A stretch of DNA of 64,000 nt from Diplosphaera chodatii (lineage: Eukaryota > Chlorophyta > Trebouxiophyceae > Prasiolales > Stichococcaceae). Below, piece after piece: positions 46,531 to 63,244 of this stretch. Under the pieces are notes generated by a model. That model did no database searches. It was not told the origin of the DNA and worked only from the letters and a program-made list of their open reading frames with translations. The number at the start of each line of letters is the position of its first letter. Position 1 is the first letter of the stretch. The stretch spans positions 496,001-560,000 of the forward strand of contig JAALGY010000023.1 in NCBI GenBank assembly GCA_032358165.1, written 5' to 3'. The position numbers and the translations under genes are program-made.

Positions 46531-49500
46531 ATGGAGGAGGAGGCCGGTGCTGCTGAGAGGCGCGAGTCGGTTGCATTCAGTCGGTGTGATGCCCCTCCTG
46601 CCGGTTGTACCCCTGCCACACAGATGCTGATGTCTACAGCACACAGCTGGTACCATCGCTCCACGTGCCTTCGCAGATCGGCCACCCAGAAGGAGTGGGA
46701 CCAGCGCCGCAGGCACGCCTGGGATGCGGTGGGCTTCACCCGGGTGCGCACCCATTCTCGACGGCTGCAGCAGACAGGAGCGCGCACGCATACAACAGCA
46801 CGACTCCTCACAGTGCCACTGCCGATCACACTGCGTTGCTTCAGCTGGTGCACTCTGCTGTCACTGGCCCCAGGCGTGCGGCGGCAAGGTCTGCCGTGGA
46901 TCAAACTGTTGCAGGTGCGGCAGCAGCACCTGGTGAACCTGGAGGCCCTGGCGCGGGAGGAGCTGCTGCGGCACGATTGGGACGCGCTGCCGGCCACCCT
47001 GGCCGCACTGCTGTCAGCCCAGGTGGGGCGCTGATGTCCTATGCTGCGCCTGCCTGTTGCAGACTCCAGGGCGACATGCTGCAGACGGCTCCAGCAGCTG
47101 ATCACATCAGCATGCAGGCCCATAACAGAGCATGTGCTTGTTGAGAAGGGGCTTGATTTCCAGGGGTGCTGGAAGTTTGTAGGACCCGCAGCTGAATGAC
47201 AAGGGGGAGGCGGGGGTGCCGCCGCGCGCCGCCCGCAACGCCCTGGTGCTGGACGCCGCCCAGGAGCTGCTGCCTCAGTCCAGGGTGGGCGGCCTGCATG
47301 CGCGCAGTCCTGCCTGCAAAGCTGGCCCGAGGCGTGTCGGGGCTGCCAACAGCAATCCAAGGCGGCATCGTAGGGGCATGATGCCGACCTTGCGGTGGTC
47401 TGAGCGCTGTGTCAACTCAATGGTGACAGGGCGCAGCGGCGCTGCAGCGGCAGCGGCTGGTGCGGCTCGCGGCGGAGCATGCGCAGGGGCCCGCCGATGC
47501 TGAGAGCCGCCGCCTGGAGGTTGCCGCCCTGGCCGCCATCCAGGTGAGTGCCAGCTGCGACTAAGCGGCGCCCTGAGCTGCCTGCTGCCGCTGAGGATGC
47601 GTGCAGTTGCTGTCGTCATGCGCAGAGAATGTGCGTCTGTCAGCACCATCCCGCAACACAAATCGGATTAGTGTCAGGCGCACCTTTGCAGGGCGACACC
47701 GACAGGGCGTACGACCTGCTGTCCGCGCCGGTGGTGGGCCAACATGTGCGTCCCGACCGCTTCCTGCGCGCGCTGCTGGCGGGGCAGCTCAAGCACGCTG
47801 CCTGGGCCCAGGTTGGCTTTCTCTCCTCAACATGCATGCCAAATCTGCAGCCGTTGGGGACACCCTCTCGGGCTGCACACGCATTGCGCCTGCGGCCCTC
47901 GGGCACATGGTGACGGTGCTGTCCCCCGCTGCAGGGCATGCAGCGGGCAGCGAAGCGTGCGCAGCGCTCAGTACCTGATGCCGAGGCGGCGGCGCTGTAC
48001 GCCCACGACCCTGCCGTGGCGGGCGCCCTGGATCCGCGTGCAGCTGCCGCAGGCGATGCTGCGGAGAAGCATCTGCAGGTAGAGGTGTTTCTTTCAACAT
48101 GCAGAGCGACGAAGTATGTGCAGGAACCCCCTTTTCTGTCTGCACACTGCTTCTGTAGAGGTGCCATCTGGCATTGCATCCGTTGCATGCAAGCATGTGT
48201 GGTGGGGTCATGCACAAGTCTTGTACAGCACACAGCATATGGCCAGTTGTCTGGGCAGAGCGTGTGAGGGGCGTCTGTGGATGCAGGAAGCAGTCGCGCT
48301 GCGCCCCGGGGCCGCGCTGCCGGCGTGGCTGCTGTTCCAGCTGCTGGCGGCCGGCGGGCGGGCGGCCGAGGCTCTGGCGCTGGCACGAAGCACCGCGGCT
48401 GCAGCGCCGCACGATGCTGACGCGGCAGCGCTGGCGGCTCTGGCCGCTGTGGCGGACTCTGTTGCGGCAGGCAGCGGCGGCGAGGCAGCTGGCATGAGCC
48501 AGGTGTGGAGACAAAACACCATTCGTCAATGAGTGTGAGTTACATCTGTACGTCCTGTTTAGCAGGCGGCAAGCGCAATCACATGTAGTGACGCGGCGTG
48601 TCAACTGCAGGGCCAGCAGCCTGCTGGTAGGCTGATCTGCAGCGTGTCCGCAAGTCATACTGTCACATAGTCTCTGACACCGCATGACTGGCAGGCCGTT
48701 CTGACCTGCCGCCAGGAGGCGCCCTCGCAGCCACAGTCACAGCCACTTTCGCAGCCTCGAGGCGACGCCGACATGGCAGGGCAGTCGGCGCAGCACCGCG
48801 CTGGCGGCCTGGCAGCCGACTGGCTAGCGGTGCTGCGCTGCGATCCGGCGTCTGCCGAGGCGCTGCGCGCGCTGCGGTGTGGGTGCGAGGGGCGGCTGCA
48901 GTCAGATGCAGACGCCCGTGCAGCCGCGGCTGAAGGTTGTGGCACCGAACCTGTGCCCCCAGCAGCGCGTGCTGCCGTGCTAGCTGTGATGTCAGTTGCT
49001 GAGAGCACGTGCACTGCGCATGCTTGGTTGGTGGAGCCACACCAAACAAAATGGCATCAACAAGCATGCTGTTTTGCGTTGTGCACAGGCGCCGCGCTGT
49101 TCCTGGACATGCACCTGCCTGGCGTGGCAGCAGCGCCTGGCAGCGAGCCAGCTGTGGCCGGGGCGTGGCAGCTGCTTGCAGACGCACTGCGCGCTGAGGC
49201 AGTGTCCCTTTCCAGAGCTGCAGGTGCTCCTGCGCTGGCAAGTCCCTTCTGACATCATGACTGTTGTCCATAAGTATAGCTGATGCAGCTTGTGCTACCT
49301 GGCACAGTGTAAAGCTGCGCAGCTGCCACTCAATGCTCCGCTGGGCCCCAGCAATTGACATGCTGAGTGCTGTGTGTGTTTGGCAGGCGATGCAGGCGGT
49401 CAGCAGGGCAGGACATCTGCAATCTGGGACACCCTTGCCGCACGCCGCTGGTGGTGGCCAGACCTGTTCTTCACTCCGGAAGCTGCGGAAGCAGCCGTCA

Positions 49501-50332
49501 GCCAGGCGCTGGCGTTGGAGCCGCAACAGGGCGCCGGGGACACCCCAGCTGCGGGTGCGGAGCTCGCTGCAAAGGCAGCGGTGGCCGCATTCATGTTTGA
49601 GGCCCATGGCGCTGCGCCCTGTAACCCCCAGCAGCCGGGCGCCGGCTTTGCTGAGCGCATCATGCACCTGTGCCGGCAGCACGACAGCCTGGCACATGTT
49701 GCAGACGAGGTGGGCCCTGCTTCGCCACAGTTCCACAGGTCCTAGTGTTTTGCTTCACACTCATAATGCTTGGGCTAATTTGCAAGGACGGTGAAATGCA
49801 AGAATGCATATACTGGTGCACTGCACGACAGCCACCCTTCCCCTATGCTGGTCCCATGACACCATCACCGGTGACACCTGCGTCTACATGGAAGGCAGGT
49901 CTTTACGATGCTGGCATGCAGGTTCCAGAGGCGCTGCAGGCTGCATGTGAGCTTGCCCGCCATCAGCCGGCAGCGGCGGCACAGGAGCAGCCGCCCAGTG
50001 GAGCGGCTGCTGACCAGGCGCCCTCTGCTGCAGCGCCACAGCAAGGGATGGCCGCGGCCGGCAGTTATGACAGGTGCGCTGCTTGTTCCGTTGAAGAGCA
50101 GCAGCTGCAGCAGCAGTGGCGTGCAAGTCCCTGCACCACAGCACATGCAGCTCATCAGCCTTTGTATCTGGTAATGGATTTAAAAAAAAGGCTCGGGTGT
50201 TTTATATGGCTCAAACACAACATGAACGATGGCGACGTGTGCAGGCTACCAGCCACCGTCGGCGGCAGGACGGGACTAAAGCGCAGCTGGTGGGCTGCGT
50301 TCCCGCACAAGCGGCGCGCAGCCGCCGCGTGA
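46531..50332 (+). CDS. Helical-repeat protein resembling TAF1A (RNA polymerase I initiation factor subunit)
   Basis: Exons 46531-47022, 47183-47284, 47430-47543, 47692-47811, 47935-48078, 48287-48502, 48695-48935, 49089-49223, 49387-49709, 49922-50073, 50269-50332; about 700 aa. Exons 2-9 agree in phase. Exon 1 is an open frame from ATG 46531 but may hide an intron, as only its end (HLVNLEALAREELLRHDWDA) looks conserved. The body is alpha-helical, TPR-like (EAVALRPGAALPAWLLFQLL). Late landmarks are SAIWDTLAARRWWWPDLFF and a C-terminal RSWWAAFPHKRR. Plant TAF1A-like proteins show a similar helical array and Trp-rich motifs, and that is my basis for the call. A read-through of the last intron also stays open to the same stop. 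Confidence 0.55.
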
Positions 50333-51140
50333 GAGACAGGCGTGCAGCAGCATCTTTGTCTCGTAGGGGCGGCATGGATGCAGCTGGCATGCAGTTGCGG
50401 GCGTAAGCCCTGAAATGCAGTGGCGCAATGATCAGCCGCATGTGCCTGCCTGCTTCAATTTGAAGGTATCCTGAACGACCACCCGGTGCCTCAGCCCAGT
50501 TGCCATGCGCCCCATTTGTGATGCCATGGCAATGGGCTAGGCCTGAAGCTTGGTAATCTGCCATGCAGTCGCAGGCGTACCAGACGGTTCATTGCACGCT
50601 TGGATGGAGCAGCTGCGGCTTCAACTGCAGCAGTGTTGCATGGTGCATGTCTGGCTAGGATGGCGGCAGGAATTGCTTTCGAAGTGTCCTCCCTTTGGTT
50701 GCGACTGCACAGTGGTCAGGCGAGGCACGGACATCTCAGCATGTGTAGGAGCTACGACTGACATAAACCAAAGCATCCCGACATGAATGGAAAACCCACA
50801 ATCCATAGAGGGCCATGGAGGTGCCTTTGGCACATGCCGATCTGATGAAAGCTCATCAGATCGAGGCCTTCTCGCTGCCAAACACAGTGGGCGAGAGGAG
50901 GTGCAAGGACCTCGGCCACTGTATGTCCAACGGATTGGCACCCTTTGCAAGGCGAAGGCTCCCGCCCATTCACACCCCGCCCACTATGGCTGCGGTTCAG
51001 GGCCTGCGCTCTTCACATCGCGTGCGTGCCCCCAGCATGAGCCTGCGCCCTCACGCGGAAGGGGCCACTGCATGCCCTAAGCTTGCGCGGTGGCCCGCGC
51101 CCCCCTGCCACGCCGCTCAACAGCAGCCGGCTCCGGCGCC
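50333..51140. other. Convergent 3' intergenic region (TAF1A-like / TIC21)
   Basis: About 810 nt between two stop codons. Several overlapping frames exist but none has splice or family support. Confidence 0.4.
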
Positions 51141-52574
51141 TCATCCGGAGAAGGCGGCGGTGGGCACCTGCCCCGAGGGCTGCCCGGCGCCGCGGCTGAT
51201 GATGCGCGTGAGCCACAGCGAGAAGAACAGGCTGACGAAGTGCGACAGCAGCGTGTTGGTCGACGCCTGCAAAGGATCAATGCTGTCGTGAATTGAGAGC
51301 CATGGTGCTGCGTGCCTCATCTCGCACACAGCTTGGACGCGACAGCTTTGCTTGACTTTCACAAATGGTCCCAAGCAGCATGCAGCATAACCCCACCTGG
51401 ACCAGGAACACATCAAGCGCCAGCACGGGGTTGTAGGCGCCGGTGCCGCCCGACAGGAAGGGGTTTGCTGTCGCGTTGGTCAGCGTCTTGGCCACCAGCA
51501 GCCCCACTGTCGCCTGCATCGCAGCACCGCCAAGGGCTCATCAAGCGATTGAAACACCTCAAGGATGTCAACAACATGATGGGCATGGTTCCAGATTATG
51601 GAGCGGTTACGATGCAGCGCATCCGCAAATGCATGCAAGCTGATGGCAAGCTGACCTGGAGGCCAATGAGCGTGCTGCCAAGGCCCAGCATGTTGATCCA
51701 GGCGCCCCGCTGCAGTGTGGCCAGCACATCCACCTACACAGGGTTGACAGTGCAAGTGTCAAGCGTGCAAGTTGGTCACACCTGGCTTGACTCACTGCGC
51801 ATGACATCAGCACACATCACAGGAAGATGCAAACTTCCCGATGCTAAGATGGTCAAGCATGGTCACACCAACACGTGTGGGATTGCAAGTCAGCTCTAGG
51901 CTTTGGTGCTGGAGCCCACCTTCCGGATGCGGGGCACATCTGCGCCAGGCCCGGCGGCGAGGTAGGCGCGCAGCTTGCGGCTGAGGCGCACGTAGCCAAA
52001 CGCCCAGAAGGTGGAGAAAAGCCCCGCCACCACGCCAAACAGCGTCAGGTACAGCGACACGCTCGGGCCGCTCGGCTGCAGGGCAAATGCTTTCCATCAA
52101 GTCACGATTTGCGACATCTTACACCCTTGCTGGCGACCATGCTCCTGCTGCTTGACGCATCACCAGCAAATGAACACACCGGACGCCATGATGGTGGTTG
52201 ATGGCTGCTGATCTGTTTGCAGACAGGGGGAGTGGACTGAGCTTGCAGCAGGTGCTCACCGCGGGGGAGAAGGCGACCGAGAATGCGAACAGGATGCAGG
52301 AGACGATGGACAGCGTGAGCTGCGCCCAGAAGCTGATCCAGCCGAACTGCTTCATCGCGTCCGCTGCCGTCTGCAGGTTGCGCCGTGCGGGCTCGCCCGC
52401 GTCTGTTGCCATCGTGGGCGGCTCGCCGGGGCTGGCGACGGCGTCCCTGCCTGACGTGGCTGCTGCACCGACGCGCCGATGCTGCAGGGGGAGACGGACG
52501 GCGTCATCGTGCCATGGCCGGCAGGCGGTGGTTAGATGGTTACATGGCACTGCTGGGACGGCCGCACAGGACAT
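51141..52574 (-). CDS. TIC21: TIC21/PIC1 (DUF3611) chloroplast inner-envelope protein
   Basis: Five exons: 52574-52260, 52075-51920, 51733-51656, 51513-51397, 51266-51141; 263 aa, frame closed. The N-terminal 55 residues are basic and Ala/Ser/Thr-containing, fitting a transit peptide. The conserved domain begins MKQFGWISFWAQLTLSIVS and continues FSTFWAFGYVRLSRKLRAYL, LATLQRGAWINMLGLGSTLI, ATVGLLVAKTLTNA, YNPVLALDVFLVQASTNTLL and FFSLWLTRI, matching TIC21 in order and length. Four membrane helices are visible. In plants it has been described as part of protein import and as an iron permease; either role is possible. The single-gene match is strong because each exon end falls inside conserved sequence with agreeing phase. 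Confidence 0.94.
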
Positions 52575-53264
52575 AAAGACTTCCTGATGTCAGCTTGCGC
52601 AGACATCAGGTCGGTATGGTACTACTCATGGCGCAGCAGGCTTAGAGGAGTTATGCGCAGTCTACATCACGTTCATCTATGCAACTGCGCAACAAAGACA
52701 CCTGTCTGACTGTCTGCATGTGCTGGGGCCGGATCGCTGCCGAGGGCCACTGAGCAGCAGCTGCGCTGTGCATGCTTCGTGCTGCTGGCACAGATGCGTG
52801 GCATGGTTGCCCACGCTGCGTGGATCTGCATGGTGGACTGCTACACTGAGCATGGGAAACATTGGCCAGCCGCCCGGCCTGCAACATCGCGCCACCGCCT
52901 CTCCTGCCACCTGTGGTCTCTGTTGAGGTCAGTTGCAGCTGGATCTGCGGGTGACCGTGCAGCCTGCGCAGCTGCACCTCTGAAACATGGACTTGGAATA
53001 AGTGCTGCCGGGAGGGGAAGCAGGATGCTGTGCCCTAATTGACCATCTTAGGATGTTGCCTACCATGCTAGAGCAGGTTTACTCAAAATCAAAGCAGGCA
53101 ATGTTTGCATCCTATCGACGTTCGTGGCTCACCAAGCAATGCACACATATCATGTTGTCTATACAGATACTGGTCAGAGAGAGATTCGCAGCATGAGCTT
53201 TTAGCTTTGCTGTGAACACAGTGTTGCTCCCGATCGCCGCCGCCATCTTCAACGAGGGTAACCA
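52575..53264. other. Spacer between TIC21 start and SRPK stop
   Basis: About 690 nt; TIC21 promoter and SRPK 3' UTR, both minus strand. No gene seen. Confidence 0.4.
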
Positions 53265-57982
<4,718 letters not shown>

Positions 57983-58686
57983 GGCCCGGTCGCCTCGATG
58001 TTTGGGACTGTCTGTGCGATGCCTGTGTGCTGTACGACTTGCAGAGGGGGCTGTTCAGAAGCCAAGTTACTGCTCCATGTATGCCCGCAAGCTCAAGGTA
58101 TGCCAAGCGAGTGAGTCGTTGCTGCAAGCTTCGCAGCAACGATCTGCTAGCGATGCACAGCAGAGCAGCTTCAAGGTGTTGGAAATGCTCTGCTGTTGAC
58201 ACGGGTCACCGCCTGCAGGACTGCCTAATGCTGATGCTCCATGCAGCAAGTCTGAAGCCCAGGATCTGAGTACGAGTAGAAAAGCACCGCAGCAACACTA
58301 GCAAATCTGCCTAGTGTGTGCGTGCGCTGACACCTGAAAACGCCGGGTCGCACGCAGGCGATGAGGTTTGTGCCATGCCTGTTCATGACCCCTGCATGTA
58401 GCGACACTTGCACGCCCAGAAGGCTCCGCATCGACTCTTGGCACAGTTTGCGACGCACAGCACCTTGCTTTGCATATCAAACACCAGTGCTGTGAGTGCC
58501 AGGTCGCACAGCCTGCCACTTTTGCTAGCTTGTGCTGCAAATCGTCTGCCCTTGGCGCGTAGTCATCATCAACTTGTGGCAGGAAGATGGTTTACTAGGC
58601 ATTGCTCCTGGTGATTCCACCTCCACCCGCGTACTTCAGAGGCGCTGACCCTCTTGCCCTTGCAACAGTCTTGAGTGGCATGCAGT
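57983..58686. other. Divergent promoter region (SRPK / NDUFAF7)
   Basis: About 700 nt between divergent start codons. No coding exon supported. Confidence 0.4.
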
Positions 58687-61600
58687 ATGGCCAGCCGGCA
58701 CATTTTGCGCTACGCTGCAAGGGCGGCATCTGCTGTGTCACCCGGGGTACCAGCGCTCAATGGCATGCCATCCCTGGCGCCACTTGCAGTCAACCTGCAG
58801 CAGCTTCACCACAGCACAGACGGATCGTCGTGTCAGTTCATGGCGCATTCTGACAGCTGGCCTAGCGCACGGCACATAACCACCAGCAGCCGGCAGCAGG
58901 ATGTGAGCGCCAGCCATGGCGGATGTCATCAGCGCGGCAGCCGGGGCATCAGCATGACCTCAGGATCATTCCAGGACGAGCATGGCACAGGCCATGATTG
59001 CGCCGCCGCTGACTGCCCGGGGGTGCCGAGCGGACGGCCTGGGGTTGTCCGCCAGAAGCAGGCAGAGGTGATCACCTGCATTTTGGCACGACCTTATGCC
59101 AACACATCGCAGTCGCAGCCTCTGGTGTTATTCAGCCACACCAGTCAAAACATACTGTGACATATGAGCCCTGATTTGTGAGCCCTGGCATCTGCCACAA
59201 TCGCAGGAAGCAGCAGAGCCGCCAGTGGCACCTGCTGCAGCCGCTGCAGCAGCAGCAGCTGCAGCAACGCTGCCGCCGGAGGCCGCGACCTTCGCCGCTG
59301 GTGCAGCAGCCACCGCCGCAGCAGCAGTCGCGCCAGCCCGCCAAGCCATCTCCCATGCACTAGGCGGCAAGCAAGCAGCCGCAGACACCACTGGCGCCAG
59401 TGCCCATGGCAACCCCTCAGCCCAGGCGTCTGAGCAGACCGCAGCTGCGCAGCAGGACGAGGCAGAAGATGCAGCCGGCACAGGCGGCGCACCAGAGCTT
59501 CGGCTGCAGGAGCAACAGATCGCGATCGACCGCTCGGGGCTGGCCCAGGCGGAGCAGCACTCGCACGGCCCGCCGCCGCCGCACAAGCAGCCCGAAACCG
59601 ACATGGCCCGCCACCTCAAGGCCCTCATCCGGGTGCCTGGTTGTTTCCTGATTGTTGTGATCGTGCCGTCTTTGCAATCACCCATACTTCATTGTGCACA
59701 AGTAACGGGGTAGCTACTAGGCAGCGTGTTTGCTCTACGACCCATACTATTGATGGCCTTTGCCCTGTTTCAGTTCCGGGGCGGGCCGCTGACGGTGGCG
59801 GAGTTCATGAGCGAGGCGCTGACCAACCCACAGTCCGGCTACTACATCAGCCGCGACGTATTCGGCACCGCCGGCGACTTCGTCACCTCCCCAGAAATCT
59901 CCCAGATGTTTGGCGAGGTAATGAAGATGTGGCAAGCTGATGAACAGCGCTGCTATACAATGCTCCATACGATGCTCTTTTGCCCAATGGGCACTCAACA
60001 TGCCCAGCCTCATGTCATGTCGGACCGTTCATGCATGAACATCACCCGCATCTAGGGATGTGCTGCAGATGATTGGCATCTGGGCGGCGACGGTGTGGCA
60101 GGCGCTGGGCAGCCCGCCGGCGCTGCGGCTTGTGGAGCTGGGACCCGGGCGCGGGACCCTCATGGCGGACGCGCTGCGCGGCACTGCCCCGCTGCGCAGC
60201 TTCGCCGACGCCCTGTCGGTGCACTTCGTCGAGGTAAGGCTAGTGCACTCAACGTACTGCCGCACCACACCCTCCGGACCTGTAGCTCTGATGCTACCCT
60301 GCAGCCTTGGAGGACAACATCGCACCTGTGGGTGGTGTGCCATACTGGCGTCAGTGGGACTGCAGCAGACCAAGGGGCACCCTATCCACAGCGCTGGGTC
60401 TGACTGCAGGTGAGCAACCCGCTGCGGCTGCAGCAGTGGCAGGCGCTGCAATGCTCGGCGGACGTCAACCGGGATGCCGGACCGGTGGAGGCGGGCTTTG
60501 CTCCTGACAGCGGCACCAGTGGCCTCAACGGCGCAAAGGCGTGTCGTTGGTACCGATGTGTCGAGGTTGCAAATTGAGGCGTTGGTTGCCTGTTGTCCCT
60601 GCCTGCGGCACCGATTGCCTGGCTGGTGCAAGAAAATGTGGCACGTTGTTCACTTGCAGTCCCTGTTGCCCTACAGGTGCGGTGGCACCGCAGCCTGGAG
60701 GAGATCCCGGCGGAGGGGCCGCCCACCGTGTACATCGCCAACGAGTTCTTCGACGCGCTGCCGGTGCACCAGCTGCAGCACACCGAGCGCGGCTGGTGCG
60801 CAGCTGTGATGCAAACGCCGGATGACAGCCCTTGTGCTGTGACCTTGCTGCCTCATGTGCAAATGCAGCAGACTCAATCTTGCCTCGAGGTTGAAGATGC
60901 TGGACGACCATGCAGTCAAAACCAACTCGGGTTGTACGCGCAGGCGGGAGCGGCTGGTTGATATTGCAGGGGAGGCAGACGAGCGCCACTTGCGCTTCGT
61001 GCTGGCGCCGAACATCACGCCCGCCTCCAGCATCCTGTCGCGCCAGGCTGCCGCAGCAGCAGGTGAGGCTGTGCTTGTCTGCCACAGACGCACCCTCGTC
61101 TGTGCCTGGCTCAACGTCAGGTCACATACAGCATGTTGTGTGCTGACCCAGCACCTCAGCAATGCCTCCTGCCCTCTGCTGCAGTGTCGGCCCCTGCTGT
61201 TGCTGCAGGCCCCGGGGCAGAGTCGGTGGAGGTCAGCCCGCAGTCGGCGGCGGCGGCCGCTGACCTGGCACGGCGTGTGGCGGCCTCTGGCGGCGCTGCG
61301 CTCATCATCGACTATGGCAACGATGCACCGGCTGCCGACAGCCTCAGGTGCGGCTCATATCTCTAAGTCGTGACGATGAGACCTGCACATGGTGACCCAG
61401 CCCGCACCCTGTACTGCCACTGCCCCACCATCCGCTGTCCAGTGCTCGGGGGTGCGCAGGACGGCTCAAGTCCACTCTGCAGAGGCTGGGTGCTGACTCC
61501 ACTGTCGCGTCTGCAAATCAGTGATGCCTGGAGACCGCAAGCCCTACGCGCTTGAACATCCTTCGCGACCACAGGCCATGCTGCCCCTGCAGGGGCATCC

Positions 61601-62754
61601 AGCAGCACACATTTGTGCACCCGCTGGACAGCCCGGGCAATGCCGACCTCAGTGCAGACGTCGACTTCAGCGCCCTGCGGTGAGTCAACTAGTATGAGAT
61701 ATTGTAGGCCTGCTTTCAGAACAGGACCTGAACGTTGTCCAGGCGTGCCTCGTTTGGTCTCATGTTCTGGCTTTGCGAGCTTTGCGATCTTGCTCCAAAC
61801 CCCAGGCAGGCGGCGGAGTCCAGCGGGGCGGCGGTGGCAGTGCACGGCCCCATCCCGCAGGCGGACCTGCTGGCGGCGCTGGGCATCGGCGTGCGGCTGG
61901 AGTCGCTGCTGCAGGGCTGCCGCGGCGAGGGCGCCGCGGAGGCCCTCACCAGCGGCTATGCCAGGTGATCGGCAGGCCCCCAGCGGCGGCTACGGCGGAT
62001 TATTTTGTAACGGGTAGAATGCTCGGATCTTCCACATGACCCAATTGCTGATAACAATGTTGTCAGGCCGTGGGCTCCAGTGGTAAGTCAAGTGTCTTAT
62101 GGAATATTTTGATTGGTCTGCAGGCTGATGGGGACGGAGACTGGCACCGCCAGTAGAGCAGAAGGCAATACCTCTGCTGGGGCCCTGTCCCAGGGCGGCG
62201 GCATGGGGTGCGTAGTTTATGCCCAAACTTCGTGTCATAAGGATCCTTGCGCTACAGCTTGTCGAAGGCAGTGTTCCCATGATGTCTGTATATACATGCG
62301 AGAAGACCCATGACGTCTGAATATATTTGAGAGAAGATATGCAAGCTAGCAGGCATTTGGTGGTGGTGCTGTTCTCTCTTGGATCATGACGTCAATTGGT
62401 GGACCCCACAGGTACTCCTACAAGGCGTTGGCGATCACAGCCGCTGGCATGCCGCCTCCCGTGGCGTTTGAGGACCTGCCACGACGCACAGCTGCCTCAG
62501 GCAGCACTGCAGCAGGCGCGGCCAGCAGTGCAGCGGCAGCAGGGGACAGCCACCAAGGCACTGCTGTACAAGCTGGCAGCAGTGAATCCAATGCCTCTGG
62601 CGCTGGAGAGCATGGTGATGAAGGTGGCGAGTTTCAGGATGACGACTCGGACCAGTCGTCCAGCAGTGACGAGGCGGATGAGTCCAGCTCAGACAGCAGC
62701 AGCAGCTCCGATGACGAGGGGCCAGGGGACGGTGCAGGGCCACCCTTGACCTAG
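58687..62754 (+). CDS. NDUFAF7: NDUFAF7/MidA: mitochondrial complex I assembly arginine methyltransferase
   Basis: Twelve exons: 58687-59067, 59207-59632, 59774-59917, 60069-60233, 60410-60538, 60677-60795, 60944-61062, 61185-61347, 61593-61679, 61806-61964, 62124-62207, 62412-62754; 772 aa, frame closed. It starts MASRHILRYAARAASAVS, a good mitochondrial presequence. After about 265 residues of Ala/Gln-rich linker comes the MidA domain: GGPLTVAEFMSEALTNPQ, FVTSPEISQMFGE, SAM motif LVELGPGRGTLMAD, YIANEFFDALPVHQ, RGWRERLVDIAG, ALIIDYGND, HPLDSPGNADLSADVDFSAL. The C-terminal 75 residues are acidic Ser/Asp runs. The homologue dimethylates an Arg of NDUFS2. The intron after exon 5 needs a GC donor (AAG|GCGTGT). 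A TGTAA signal lies about 65 nt after the stop. Confidence 0.92.
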
Positions 62755-63244
62755 CTGAAGAGCCGCATAGCGCCAGCACCATTGTTGCTGTGACGTTATT
62801 TGTTCTTCGGGCGATGGGCAGCTGTAAGGGTCCGGACCTGTGTCAGGGTGCTGAGATACGTGCGTGTGGAGCGTGTTGGTTCATGCCGCCTGCATTTGCA
62901 CATTGCACAGGTGCAGCCTGCTGTGTGGCACGTGGCAATGATGGGGATGACTCCTACGATGTTTGACAATGACCAGCAGCAGCTGTGCTGTCCAGCTGTC
63001 CACATACTCTGTACTAGCCAGCTGTCTCGCGAATCAACAGCCCAGATTGTTACATCCGTCCGCTGCTGACGTGAGGCCTCACATTTCCGTTCTATCTGTT
63101 CCAAAGGCAAAGCAGGCAGAAAACTTTCTGCCTCACTGTACTCACACCAAGGTTGCTCAACATCGGATGTCAGCATAGACGTCGTGTCGAGGGGCGGTGA
63201 CTGGCAGACTGTATGTGAAGGAAACATGCGGTTGTGATGATGAC
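62755..63244. other. Intergenic region NDUFAF7 to LysM gene
   Basis: About 490 nt; 3' UTR and promoter. No gene seen. Confidence 0.4.

Noticed and set aside
47640..48685. Long minus-strand open frames (about 250-300 aa)
   Set aside because: Antisense of exons with consistent splice phases on the plus strand; Pro/Arg/Ala-rich composition typical of shadows.
48663..49736. 357-aa open frame on the minus strand
   Set aside because: Antisense shadow of the GC-rich TAF1A-like exons; no recognisable domain.
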